A stretch of DNA of 53,537 bases from Paenibacillus radicis (ex Xue et al. 2023) (lineage in GTDB: Bacteria; Bacillota; Bacilli; Paenibacillales; NBRC-103111), in contig NZ_JANQBD010000043.1 in NCBI RefSeq assembly GCF_024722015.1, positions 1 to 53,537 of the forward strand, read 5' to 3'. This document shows positions 35,233 to 45,200 of the stretch, one piece after another (positions within the stretch are counted from its first letter, which is position 1; each line of letters begins with the position of its first letter). The position numbers were made by a program, and so were the translations under genes. The notes under the pieces are model-generated. The model did no database searches and had not been told where the DNA came from. It saw only the letters and a list, made by a program, of their open reading frames with translations.

Positions 35233-36015
35233 ATGGGCTTCATCAAACCGGATCAAATCGCCCTTCGCACCTTGCAGGCCGGTTTTAAAAAAGCGAATAT
35301 GCCGCTTTCTGTCCAACTTCCGCTTGGATTTGCTGCTGGGGTGTTTATAGCACTAGGCTTCTTGTTAGCCATCCGGGTAAGTGCTGCCTTGCCTCCCGAT
35401 TGGGAAGGCTTCAGGGGCTTTATGGGAGCTGCGGTATTCCCGTTAGGTCTTATTCTTTGTCTGGTTGCAGGGGGTGAGCTTCTAACTGGCAATATGATGG
35501 CTCTGCCTTTCGCTTGCTTTGCGGGCAAAGCCTCCTGCTGGCAGGTAGCCGCAAATTGGCTGGTCATAACTATAAGCAACTTCGCCGGAGCGATCTTTGT
35601 TGCTTACGTGTTTGGCCACCTTGGAGGGATGACAGAGCAGGGGCCGTATTTGGCCCAGACGGTCGCGCTAACTCATGCCAAGCTGGAGGAGCCTTTCGTT
35701 GCAGCTTTTATCTCCAGTATTGGATGTAATTGGTTAGTTTCCTTGGCTGTCTGGATGTCAAACGGTTCGGAGGATGGTGCGGGGCTGATCCTTGCCGTCT
35801 GGTTCCCTACCATGGCCTTTGTTGCCTTCGGCTTTCAGCACGTTGTCGCCAATATGTTTTTAATACCGGCTGCGATCTTTGCGGGTCAGGCGACCTGGGC
35901 GCAGTATATAACGAATTTTGTCCCTGTATTTCTAGGAAATGCTGTAGGGGGAAGCTTGTTTGTTGCAGGAATTTATCGGATAGCTTACCGTAAGTCTCTC
36001 TCATACAACGAATAA
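35233..36015 (+). CDS. Formate/nitrite transporter (FNT) family channel, FocA/NirC-like
   Basis: A 260-residue membrane protein with six hydrophobic segments and the FNT signatures: LVAGGELLTGNMMALPFA in the first half, and GCNWLVSLAVWMS and GFQHVVANMFLIPAAI (central His in the pore) in the second. FNT pentamers pass formate, nitrite or hydrosulfide. Proximity to pflBA and the Fnr-type box makes formate the likely cargo, which would match FocA, but NirC-like nitrite import is not excluded. The RBS AAGGAGG lies 8 nt before ATG. Confidence 0.9.
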   Translation: MGFIKPDQIALRTLQAGFKKANMPLSVQLPLGFAAGVFIALGFLLAIRVSAALPPDWEGFRGFMGAAVFPLGLILCLVAGGELLTGNMMALPFACFAGKASCWQVAANWLVITISNFAGAIFVAYVFGHLGGMTEQGPYLAQTVALTHAKLEEPFVAAFISSIGCNWLVSLAVWMSNGSEDGAGLILAVWFPTMAFVAFGFQHVVANMFLIPAAIFAGQATWAQYITNFVPVFLGNAVGGSLFVAGIYRIAYRKSLSYNE

Positions 36016-36042
36016 CGCTTCGATCCGAAGATTATACTTAAC

Positions 36043-36058
36043 GGTGATTTATCTCACA
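36043..36058 (+). promoter_or_regulatory. Fnr-type box upstream of the universal stress protein gene
   Basis: GGTGA-TTTATC-TCACA, 9 of 10 consensus bases, centred at 36050.5. TATACT at 36080-36085 predicts a start near 36092, placing the box at -41.5. Confidence 0.7.
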
Positions 36059-36119
36059 TCCAGCAGCGCTTGCAGGGCGTATACTTAATGCATAACCAAT
36101 AAGAAAGCTGGTGTTCAAA

Positions 36120-36551
36120 ATGTTTTGCAATAAGATTTTGGTTGCTTTTGACGGATCGGAATTATCTGAAAAGGCGTTGGACAAGGCAGTAAAAATCGCT
36201 CAAACCAGTCCGGATATTGCTCTGCATGTCATTATGGTTATAAAATTTAATGCATTTATAGCAGGCGCTTATCCCGTTACTACTGAAAATGTTTATGAAT
36301 CCGACCTGTTGTATGGAAACGAGATTGTGAAGAGGCTGGAGGGGGAATTATCGCAATTGGAAAATCCTCATTCTGTTTCCTTGATTCAAGGCTCGCCGGA
36401 GAACGAAATTCTCCATTTCGCGAAAGAGCAGGGCTCCGACCTGATTATTATGGGCAGCCGTGGGCTTACGGGATTGAAGGAAATGCTTCTGGGTAGTGTT
36501 AGCCATTATGTTGTACAGCACGCGGAGGTTCCGGTTTTAATTATAAAATAG
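36120..36551 (+). CDS. Universal stress protein (UspA family, ATP-binding type)
   Basis: A 143-residue alpha/beta protein. It starts with CNKILVAFDGSELSEKALDKAVKIA and ends with the nucleotide-binding motif GSRGLTGLKEMLLGSVSHYVVQHAEVPVLII (G-x2-G-x9-GS). It is a soluble stress-survival protein, often induced by oxygen loss in other bacteria. A GTG at 36111 in frame is an alternative start three codons upstream. It is monocistronic behind an Fnr-type box, with a weak terminator downstream. Confidence 0.9.
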   Translation: MFCNKILVAFDGSELSEKALDKAVKIAQTSPDIALHVIMVIKFNAFIAGAYPVTTENVYESDLLYGNEIVKRLEGELSQLENPHSVSLIQGSPENEILHFAKEQGSDLIIMGSRGLTGLKEMLLGSVSHYVVQHAEVPVLIIK

Positions 36552-36560
36552 CTGAGTGAA

Positions 36561-36597
36561 AAGCCCGCATTGTTAATAATAGTGCAGGCTTCCTTTC
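36561..36597 (+). terminator. Probable terminator after the universal stress protein gene
   Basis: AAGCC-c-GCA ... TGC-a-GGCTT stem with an internal mismatch, followed by CCTTTC; imperfect T-run. Confidence 0.5.
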
Positions 36598-36602
36598 AAC
36601 AA

Positions 36603-36618
36603 TGTGATTTATTTCACA
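36603..36618 (+). promoter_or_regulatory. Fnr-type box upstream of the second hemerythrin gene
   Basis: TGTGA-TTTATT-TCACA, a perfect consensus match, centred at 36610.5. TGGTAT at 36641-36646 would put the box at about -42. Confidence 0.7.
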
Positions 36619-36742
36619 TGAAAATCAATTTCAAATGCACTGGTATCAGAAAGAACTCGTTTTTCTGCTTGCTGAAATCCATAGTTGGTATGGATAGAAG
36701 GGATCAGCGAGTAAGGAATGCTTTAACTTGGAGGGAATGAGA

Positions 36743-37279
36743 ATGAAAAACGATCAATATCCGATGGAATCAGGTACTGCCCACTCCACTGAATTAAGTG
36801 CCGCACTGGACCGATTGACACAGGAGCACGGTGAATTAATGCAGATATTGTTGGATATGGAAGGCCAGGCCAAGCTGGCGGAGCAGGAAACGGACAAGAG
36901 AAAGGCAATCCAATCGCTTCTGCATCTGAGACTTTGGGTGAAAGCATTTATGCAAGAATTGGAACGTCATTCGGATTGGGAGAAGGAGGAGCTGTTTCCT
37001 TTTCTAAACGGTTACTTCCACCAGCAATCATCGCCTTCGATGATTCTTTCATTTTGGGCGCTTGAGAAGGATCATGAGCTAGCTGAGGAGTATATCCAAT
37101 ATTTTTTGAGGGCTGTTCATGAGGTTGGGGAGGATTCGGAGCTTGTGCAGCTGCACCAGGCATTGGCTTATCTGATTCATGCGTGCCGCATTCTTAAGGA
37201 GCACTTAGTTAAGGAAGAACAGCTTGTTTTTCCAATGACAGCTCAGGTTTTAACGGATTTGGATTATTTATTTTCCTGA
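36743..37279 (+). CDS. Hemerythrin HHE-domain protein, second copy
   Basis: A 178-residue helical protein with the same layout as the hemerythrin after pflA: LTQEHGELMQ, ERHSDWEKEELFP, LEKDHELAEEYIQYFL and LKEHLVKEEQLVFPM. The shared order and spacing show a paralogue pair. His and Glu residues in these segments would form the di-iron site. The frame opens at TTG 36728, but the ATG at 36743 follows GGAGGG with 7-nt spacing. It is preceded by a perfect Fnr-type box and followed after 54 nt by the hibernation factor gene, probably in one transcript. Confidence 0.85.
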   Translation: MKNDQYPMESGTAHSTELSAALDRLTQEHGELMQILLDMEGQAKLAEQETDKRKAIQSLLHLRLWVKAFMQELERHSDWEKEELFPFLNGYFHQQSSPSMILSFWALEKDHELAEEYIQYFLRAVHEVGEDSELVQLHQALAYLIHACRILKEHLVKEEQLVFPMTAQVLTDLDYLFS

Positions 37280-37333
37280 AAATCGAAGGATCATAAAGCA
37301 CGCATTATTCAAATATGTAAGGAGCGGATAACC

Positions 37334-37873
37334 ATGAGACAAATTTTACATGGAAAAAATATGGAGATTACCCCGGTGTTAGGCGACTATGCAAAACGGA
37401 AGCTTGGGAAGCCTGACGATATGTACGATGTGGAAGGGGATATGCATATAACGTTATCCGTACAGGGACATAAGCATGAGCATACGGTGGAGGTGACGAT
37501 TCGGTTTTATGGAATGACGCTGCGGGTGGAGGAGAAGCAGGACGATATGTATGCGGCGATTGATCTGGCAGCTGATAAGCTGGAGCGGCGGATGCGTAAG
37601 CTGAAGGAAAAGGTTCAAGGCAGACTGCGGAAGTCGGGACTTGAAATTCCGGAGCTTGCTAATATCGCAGAAGCTGAGCAGGCAGAAGTGGAGGACTTCG
37701 CAGTGGTTCGCAGGAAGAACGTGCTGCTGAAGCCGGTTGATGTGCAGGAAGCGATTCTGAACATGAAGCTGCTGGACCATGATTTCCATCTATTTCATAA
37801 TCGGGAGACGAACCTGACGGAGTTAGTCTATAAGCGCCATGACGGCTCCTTCGGCCATATCGCTCAAGCCTGA
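37334..37873 (+). CDS. hpf: Long ribosome hibernation-promoting factor (HPF / RaiA family)
   Basis: A 179-residue long-form HPF. The N-terminal S30AE/sigma-54 modulation domain covers about 1-100 (IRHGKNMEITPVLGDYAKRKL-like start, VEVTIRFYGMTLRVEEKQDDMYAAIDLAADKLERRMRKLK). The C-terminal dimerisation domain covers about 120-178 (KNVLLKPVDVQEAILNMKLLDHDFHLFHNRETN). Long HPF pairs 70S ribosomes into inactive 100S dimers. It has no promoter of its own that I can see, and the upstream hemerythrin gene has an Fnr-type box. Hibernation may therefore be tied to oxygen loss here; the usual chromosomal hpf near secA may be a second copy elsewhere. Confidence 0.92.
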   Translation: MRQILHGKNMEITPVLGDYAKRKLGKPDDMYDVEGDMHITLSVQGHKHEHTVEVTIRFYGMTLRVEEKQDDMYAAIDLAADKLERRMRKLKEKVQGRLRKSGLEIPELANIAEAEQAEVEDFAVVRRKNVLLKPVDVQEAILNMKLLDHDFHLFHNRETNLTELVYKRHDGSFGHIAQA

Positions 37874-37990
37874 TTACGCGATAAGTCTTTATATTAAGCA
37901 GTTATGTCAATATATAATTAGTTGTGAGGATTGCAGCAAAGTATCAGGCTGAGGAAGCAAAAAAATATATCGATTGTGGAGGCGGAACTT

Positions 37991-40602
37991 ATGGCTGTAA
38001 ATAAGAAGCTGGAAGCTGCAGGCGGAACTCCGGCGCAGGAAGAAGTTAATCGGCTGGTTGAACATGCAAAGCGGGCGCTGCAGTCCTTCATGCAGTTGAA
38101 CCAAGAGCAGGTGGATACCATCGTTCAGCAAATGGCATTGGCCGGATTGGACCGGCATATGGTTCTTGCCAAGCTGGCTGTGGAGGAAACAGGCAGAGGG
38201 GTTTATGAGGATAAAATCACCAAAAATTTATTCGCTTCCGAGTATATTTACCACAGCATTAAATATGGCAAAACAGTCGGTGTAATCGAAGATAATGTCT
38301 ATGAGAATTATCAAAAGGTTGCTGAGCCCGTTGGCATTGTGGCAGGTGTGACTCCGGTAACGAATCCTACCTCTACCACGATGTTCAAGGCGCTTATCGC
38401 GATAAAAACGCGTAATCCGATTATTTTTGCTTTCCATCCTTCCGCTCAGAAATGCAGTGAAGCGGCTGCTCGAACCATGATGGAGGCGGCGGTAAAGGCA
38501 GGCGCTCCCGAAGGCTGCATTCAGTGGGTCGAGCATCCGTCCCTGGAGGCAACCGCTCTGCTAATGAATCATCCGGACGTGGCTTTGGTGCTTGCAACAG
38601 GAGGCTCCTCGATGGTAAAAGCCGCCTACAGCACCGGTAAGCCCGCACTGGGCGTCGGGCCGGGCAATGTCCCCTGCTTCATTGACAAAACAGCGGATTT
38701 GCAGCAAGCCGTCACGGATTTGATCTTATCGAAGACGTTCGACAATGGCATGATTTGTGCTTCAGAGCAGGCGGTTATCATTGAAGAGCCGGTCTATGCG
38801 CAAACCAGACATCTGATGATTGAGATGGGCTGCTACTTCTTAAATAAGGAAGAAACGGAAGCGGTGTCCAAGCTGGTCATTAATCCGGAGAAATGTGCCG
38901 TTAATGCGGTTATAGTAGGACAGTCTGCAGTGAAGATTGCTGAGATGGCAGGCATTCATGTTCCTTCAAATACGAAAATTTTGGTAGCCGAGCTGAATGG
39001 AGTAGGTGAAGCTTATCCGCTGTCCGCTGAGAAGCTGAGTCCGGTATTGGCCTGCTACAAGGTGAAGAATGCGGCCCAGGGCATCAGCCGGGCAGCAGAA
39101 GTAACAGCTTATGGCGGCATGGGTCACTCTTCGGTCATTCATTCCAAGGATGATCAGGTTATTGCAAATTTTGCAGCAGCTCTCCAAACTGGGCGTGTCA
39201 TCGTAAATGCACCTTCTACCCATGGCGCAATTGGCGATATTTACAATACGAACCTGCCTTCTTTAACGTTGGGCTGCGGTTCTTATGGACATAACTCTAC
39301 AACCTCGAATGTAACGGCGGTCAACCTGCTTAACATCAAACGCGTTGCTTACCGGACCGTGAATATGCAGTGGTTTAAGATTCCTCCCAAGGTTTATTTT
39401 GAGAAGGGCTCGACGCAATACCTTGAGAAAATGCCGGATATTTCCCGAATTCTAATCATAACCGACCCGATGATGGTAAAGCTTGGTTATGTAGAACGTG
39501 TGGAATATTATTTGCGGAAACGTAAAACCCCTGTGTATATCGAGGTTTTCTCGGATGTGGAGCCTGATCCGTCTGTGGAAACAGTTGAGCGCGGCACGAA
39601 AATAATGGAGGGCTTCCAGCCGGATTGCATTATTGCTTTGGGTGGCGGCTCCCCGATGGATGCGGCAAAGGCGATGTGGCTGTTTTATGAATACCCGGAT
39701 ACGAGCTTCCAATCATTGAAACAAAAATTTATGGATATCCGCAAGCGGGTTTATAAATATCCTTGTCTTGGGAGAAAAGCGAAATTTGTTGCGATCCCGA
39801 CAACCTCAGGGACGGGCTCAGAAGTGACCTCCTTCGCGGTCATTACGGATAAACGCGAAGGCAACACCAAATATCCGCTTGCAGATTACGAGCTTACCCC
39901 GGATGTAGCGATCATCGACCCGGATTATGTGTACAGCTTGCCGAAAACAGCGGTAGCCGACACAGGTATGGATGTGCTTACCCATGCGATTGAAGCCTAT
40001 GTATCCGTAATGGCCAACGACTATACCGATGGCTTGGCGATAAAAGCAATCCAGTTGGTTTTTGAATACCTGGAGAAATCTTGGGCTACAGGAGATTCGT
40101 TGGCGAGAGAAAAGATTCACATGCATCTACGATTGCAGGGATGGCCTTCGCCAATGCTTTCCTGGGAATCAATCATAGCTTGGCGCATAAGTGGGGCGGT
40201 GAATTTCATACCGCGCATGGCCGGACGAACGCAATCCTAATGCCGCATGTCATCCGTTATAACGCTCAAAAGCCAACCAAATTCGCCTCGTTCCCGAAAT
40301 ACGGCCACTTCATTGCGGATCAGCGCTACGCTGAAATCGCCCGTATTCTAGGACTTCCGGCGAGGACGACGGAGGAAGGCGTGAACAGCTTGATCGAAGC
40401 AATCCGCAAGCTGAATCAGGCACTTGGAATCCCTTCTTCATTCTCTGAGCTCGGAATTGATCCGCAGCTGTTCGAAACCCGGGCAGATGAACTGGCTGAC
40501 CGCGCCTTCGAAGACCAATGCACAACCGCAAATCCGAGAATGCCTCTGGTAACAGAGCTGGCAGAGATTTACCGTAAAGCATTCTATGGGAAGTTTGAAT
40601 AG
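37991..40602 (+). pseudogene. adhE: Bifunctional acetaldehyde-CoA/alcohol dehydrogenase with a one-base deletion
   Basis: The N-terminal half is an aldehyde dehydrogenase (catalytic Cys in FDNGMICASEQAV). The second half is an iron-dependent alcohol dehydrogenase (IALGGGSPMDAAK, DVLTHAIEAYVS). It reduces acetyl-CoA to ethanol. The frame from ATG 37991 (after GTGGAGGCG) breaks near 40120 and would end at 40240 with nonsense sequence. The next frame continues the family exactly through the metal-binding His region (GINHSLAHKWGGEFHTAHG). Adding one A after CAC at 40120 restores REKIHNASTIAGMAFANAF and gives 870 residues, the normal AdhE length. It is either a recent mutation or a sequencing error. 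It follows hpf by 117 nt. Confidence 0.93.
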
Positions 40603-40693
40603 AGAAGAGAAGGGCGGAACTCAAATCTCTGGCTACCTCAAAAACCTGCATTCATACATCCTTTTAACCGTCTTATCGTAGTATTATTGAATT

Positions 40694-40718
40694 CATGCAA
40701 ATGTGCATCTTTTTTTTC
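40694..40718 (+). terminator. Probable terminator after adhE
   Basis: ATGCA-aatg-TGCAT followed by C and TTTTTTTT; short stem but strong T-run. Confidence 0.55.
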
Positions 40719-40766
40719 ATTCTTAGCTGAACTGGAACGTTTTCCATGAAAATTGATGTACTATCG

Positions 40767-40809
40767 CAGTTATTTTCTCCCAACAGCAAGCTTTTGAAGA
40801 AAATAACTG
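40767..40809. repeat. Perfect 12-bp inverted repeat in the adhE to response-regulator gap
   Basis: CAGTTATTTTCT (40767-40778) and AGAAAATAACTG (40798-40809) with a 19-nt loop and no T-run. It lies in a non-coding stretch that ends 86 nt later at a strong terminator, so it may be part of a short structured RNA. Confidence 0.6.
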
Positions 40810-40894
40810 TATGTTTGCAGGATTTTACGGGAAGTGAGGGTCAGAGGAGGGAAAGTACTGATTTCAGGCAATGCACAAACGAATATCGTACACC

Positions 40895-40921
40895 GAAAAC
40901 GCCGCAAGGCGTTTTCTTTTT
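40895..40921 (+). terminator. Strong terminator with GNRA tetraloop, not preceded by a gene
   Basis: GAAAACGCC-gcaa-GGCGTTTTC followed by TTTTTG: a perfect 9-bp stem. The 449-nt gap 40603-41051 has two terminators and an inverted repeat but no convincing reading frame, so this terminator probably closes a short non-coding or leader transcript. Confidence 0.88.
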
Positions 40922-41051
40922 GCACGTCACTGCGGCTTCAGAGAGTATCCTTCATAGCTTGCCTGATTGTGGAAAAAGAGCAGGACATCCTCTAAATTTG
41001 TCGAATAAAAGAACTAATGAATGAGAACATACGAGTACTGGAGGAGCATCT

Positions 41052-42200
41052 ATGATTCGCGTCGTGTTGATTGATGATGAGGAACATGCGCTGGATATGC
41101 TGGAAATTATGCTGCTTGAACTCGGCAATGTGGATATTGTAGGCAAATATATGAATCCGCTGCAAGCTGTTCAAGACATTAAACAACTGCAAGTAGATGC
41201 CGTTTTTATGGATATAGAAATGCCAGTAATGAAAGGTGTGGACGCCGCACGTGCCATTCAAACGGTTCATCCGGGCGTGCACATTATTTTTACAACTGCC
41301 TATGCGGAGTATGCGATTGAAGCATTTGAAATTCATTCTCTCGACTATTTGTTGAAGCCGATCAAGCTGGAGAGGCTGCATCATTCGTTCAAGCGGATCG
41401 AGGAAGCTGTAACGGGATCGAATGGGGAACACGAGGTGAATGATGACCCAAGAATCTGCTGCATGGGTGGTTTCACTGTTCAATCGGGAAAAGCTGAGAG
41501 CACGCAATTGTCGTGGCGGACGAATAAAGAGAAGGAATTATGCGCATTTCTTGTCCATCGATCCGGCAGAGCCGTGGAGCGTGCCGTCATTACTGAAGCG
41601 CTATGGCCGGAATCCGATGCCGAGAAGGCGAGATCGTATCTGCATACTTGTATTTCGCTGCTTAGGAAAAATATTCGCGAGAGCGGCCTGCCAATTGCCG
41701 TCCAAAAAACGGGTAATGGTTATATGCTTGATTGCGGCAGCCTGATTTGCGATGTATTGGAGCTCGAACAGCTGCTCGACAAGCCGCTGGAAGAGACAGG
41801 TCTCGGCTTACAGCGGCTTGAGCGGATTGTTGCTCTGTACAAAGGAGATTACATGGAGGATTGCGGCTTCAATTGGGTGTATCCGAGACGGGAAAAGCTC
41901 TTGGACAAATATATACATTCGCTACGCAAACTGTTCCTGTTTTTCAAAAAGAAAGGCCAGTTAACTAATGCTAAGGAATGCTTAGGCAGGATCGTAGCCA
42001 TCTCCCCAGATTCTGAGCAAGATAGCCGGGAGCTGATGAAGCTGCACATGGAGATGGGGGATCGAAAAGAGGCCATTAAAGTATACCGGCAGTTAGAGCT
42101 GGAAGTACGCGAACGTCTGGATGTTGAATTGGAACTGGAAACGGTCGGATTGTACCAGCAGCTGATTTCGTCCAATTTCCGGATCAGGAGCGGCCAATGA
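41052..42200 (+). CDS. Response regulator with SARP-like/BTAD output domain
   Basis: A 382-residue protein. The receiver domain covers 1-120, with acidic pocket Asp8/Asp9, phospho-acceptor Asp54 (VFMDIEMPV), Thr in FTTAYAEYA and Lys102 in YLLKPI. An OmpR-like winged-helix (about 135-230, WRTNKEKELCAFLVHRSGRAVERAVITEALWP) and a bacterial transcriptional activation domain of helical repeats (about 240-375) follow. This is the SARP-type architecture seen in Paenibacillus two-component systems. RBS GGAGGAG. Its stop overlaps the kinase gene start, so the two form a pair. Targets are unknown. Confidence 0.9.
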   Translation: MIRVVLIDDEEHALDMLEIMLLELGNVDIVGKYMNPLQAVQDIKQLQVDAVFMDIEMPVMKGVDAARAIQTVHPGVHIIFTTAYAEYAIEAFEIHSLDYLLKPIKLERLHHSFKRIEEAVTGSNGEHEVNDDPRICCMGGFTVQSGKAESTQLSWRTNKEKELCAFLVHRSGRAVERAVITEALWPESDAEKARSYLHTCISLLRKNIRESGLPIAVQKTGNGYMLDCGSLICDVLELEQLLDKPLEETGLGLQRLERIVALYKGDYMEDCGFNWVYPRREKLLDKYIHSLRKLFLFFKKKGQLTNAKECLGRIVAISPDSEQDSRELMKLHMEMGDRKEAIKVYRQLELEVRERLDVELELETVGLYQQLISSNFRIRSGQ

Positions 42201-45200
42201 AACGGAAAATAGCGGCATTTCTCATTACATTTGCAATGCTCGTATGCACATACGGTACGATCCCAATGGTTTTGAAGCTTGATGATAACGGAGCACCGAA
42301 GGCGGAGTATGGGGTGCTCGATATATCCAACTGGCGGTTCGCTGAGGATGGAATAATTAAGCTCGATGGCCAGTGGGAGTTTTATCCTAATCAGTTATTG
42401 TCCGCACAAAACTTTGCTGAGGGGAGCGTTTCTTCCCTTCAGATGATTGCCGTACCGGGATCATGGTCAGACCGGATGGACACATTCGGCAGCGCAACGT
42501 ATCGACTGCGTATCTATAACGACGCCGAACAGCGTATGTACGGGCTGAAAACATTGTCAATCCCCATGGCGAATCACGTATTCGTAAACGGTCAATCAAT
42601 CGGGTCCAGCGGAAATCCGTCAGATGATCGATCTTATGATGGCCGGAATAAGCCATTCGCCGGCTTTTTTACTTTGCAGCCAGGAACCAATGAAGTAATT
42701 GTTCAGGTCTCGAATTACGATTTTCCTGCAAGCAGCGGGATTATCCATTCTATTTATTTGGGGTATGCCGATCAAATTGGGAAGTTGCAGAGCAAAGCGA
42801 TAGCCTATGATTGGATCAGACTTACCGCTTTCATTATGGTAGGGCTTTATTTTATCGGCTTATATATCCAGCGCAGAAAAGATACATCTGTCCTCATGTT
42901 TGGTTTCATATGTTTGTTTATTGGCACTTTTACTGCATACCGCGGCGAGAGAGTGGTGTATGAACTCATCGATTTCATGCCGGGCTGGCTTTTTTTACGC
43001 ATTCAATACATGTCAGTCATAGCAGCTGGAATGTCTTTGAGTCTCTATGTTTACACGGCGTATCGACTTTTTTGCTCTAAGCGGGTTATAAGGTTTATGC
43101 TGGGTTTAGGATGTATAATGCTCATCGGGTATGCCTTGTTTTTCTCCTATTTCCAACATATCGCGTTGCAGCCGGTAACGACGTTTTATGGGGTGTTTCC
43201 GATTTTTTATGCCCTTTATGTGTTTGTTTTGGCCGCCCTGCATAAAGTGGAAGGGAGCTTGTATTTGGCTGCTGCCGCTGTTTCCCTGAACCTTTATGCA
43301 TTTGTGCAAAATTTGAATATCTATTTTTTTGTTCCGCTTTTCACATTTCCACCGGTGGAGCCGTTCATGTTCTTACTGATGCTGACACTGCTCATGTCAC
43401 TTCGGTTTTCGAATGCGTTTAAGCAAAACGAGGAGCTGTCATTCCAGCTCATTCAGGCGGATAAGCTGAAGGATGAATTTTTAACGAAGACGGCACATGA
43501 GTTTAAAACGCCGCTGCATGGCATGATGAACATTGCACAGTCGGTGCTGGAGGACCATCGTTATCCGCTAACGGTTGAGCAAAAGGAAAATATAGGTATA
43601 ATTACTACGGTTGCAAAGCGGTTATCTATGCTTGTTTACGATATATTGGACTTCTCCAAGCTGAAGCAAGGGGAAATGACAGTTAATCCTGTTCCAATTC
43701 ATGCTCGATCAGCGATAGAAGTTATTTTGAAAATATTCGTATTTATGACCGGTGGAAAGCCGGTTCAACTCATAAACAGCGTGCCGCAGAATCTTCCATT
43801 CGTGTTTGCGGATCCTAGCCGTTTTCGGCAAATTATTAGTAATTTACTGGACAATGCGGTGAAATATACCGAGTATGGCACTATCGAAGTGGGTGCCGCG
43901 GAAAAGGACGGGATGATTGTCATTTTCGTCAAAGATACGGGTATAGGTATTGATGAGCAGGATCTATCTGTTATTTTCGAGCCGTTTAAATCGTTGAAGG
44001 TTGATTCTAATCAGAGTTTCGGTTTAGGTCTGCCGATTGTGAAGCAATTGTTGGAGCTGCAGCATGGGGAGATTCATGTGACATCGGTGAAAGGGGAAGG
44101 TACGGTGTTCACGATGAGTCTGCCGTCCGCTGGAGGCAGCACTGAAGGGGAGAACCCAGAAAACCGAGGGGGTGAAATTGAGTCTAGTGAGCTCCGTAAC
44201 CCGGTTGAGCATGGTTATTCTTTTGTGACGCCGTATGTATCCGAGAGCAAGGGGACATTTACTATATTGGTAGTGGACGACCAATTTTCCAATCTGAAGG
44301 TGTTAATAGATCCGTTGGAACGGCTTAATTATACAGTTATTGCCGTCAAAAGCGGTGAGGAAGCCTTGCAGCAAATGGAAGGAGGACATTCAATTGATCT
44401 GGTCATTCTCGATCTGATGCTGCCGGGTCTGTCAGGATTTGATGTGGTTCGGGAAATTCGCAGGAAGTACAGCCTTCTGGAGCTTCCCGTTCTCATGGTT
44501 ACGGCCTCGATCCAGCCGGAGGATAAAATAGTCGCATTTGAATCAGGGGCAAACGATTATTTGCCAAAGCCCTTCAATGTGGCAGAATTAAAAGCAAGAG
44601 TCAAAAGCTTGCTGATCATGAAAGAGTCGGTCGGCAAGACGGTTGATTTGGAGGTCGCATTTCTTCAGTCTCAAATTAAACCGCATTTTTTATTTAACGT
44701 ATTAAATACGATTATGGCGCTTAGCTATACGGACGTTATGAAGTCAAGAAAATTGATAACGGATCTCGCCGATTACTTAAGGGGAAGCTTCTCATTCAGC
44801 AACATTCAGAAGGGTGTCCCGTTCAGCAATGAACTGGCCTTAATTCAATCGTATGTCGAAATTGAAAAAGCAAGATTTAAGGACCGCATCCAGATCGAAT
44901 ATGAGATTAGTGAAGCTGTGCAAAGTGTTATGCTTCCGCCTTTGCTCATTCAGCCGCTTGTTGAAAATGCGATTCGGCACGGCATTGGCAGCCGGCTGAA
45001 AGGTGGAGTTGTACGCATAAAAGGCTACGAAGCGGAAGGTCATTATTGGTTTGAGGTCGAGGATAACGGCGTCGGTTTGGAGCAGGAACGGTTGAGGCAA
45101 GTACTGATGCCTGATCCGGGAACCCAGCTAACTTCTCGTTCCAGTGTGGGTCTGCAAAATATAAGTAAGCGGCTAAAATTTATGTATGGCACGGATTTAA

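Noticed and set aside
29876..36618. Reading the five palindromes as Rex boxes
   Set aside because: Rex sites (TGTGAA-N4-TTCACA) have the same length, but the base after TGTGA is C or T in all five and several lie at -41.5, an activator position. Fnr fits better, though Rex input at pflB is not excluded.
40081..40602. Programmed -1 frameshift in adhE
   Set aside because: The A-GAA-AAG stretch before the break is not a canonical slippery heptamer. Slipping there would give KDSHASTIAG, whereas adding one base at about 40120 restores the family sequence exactly. A deletion or sequencing error is the better explanation.
40746..41024. Plus-strand frame of 92 codons upstream of the response regulator
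   Set aside because: It reads across a perfect terminator hairpin and has no Shine-Dalgarno before its ATG.
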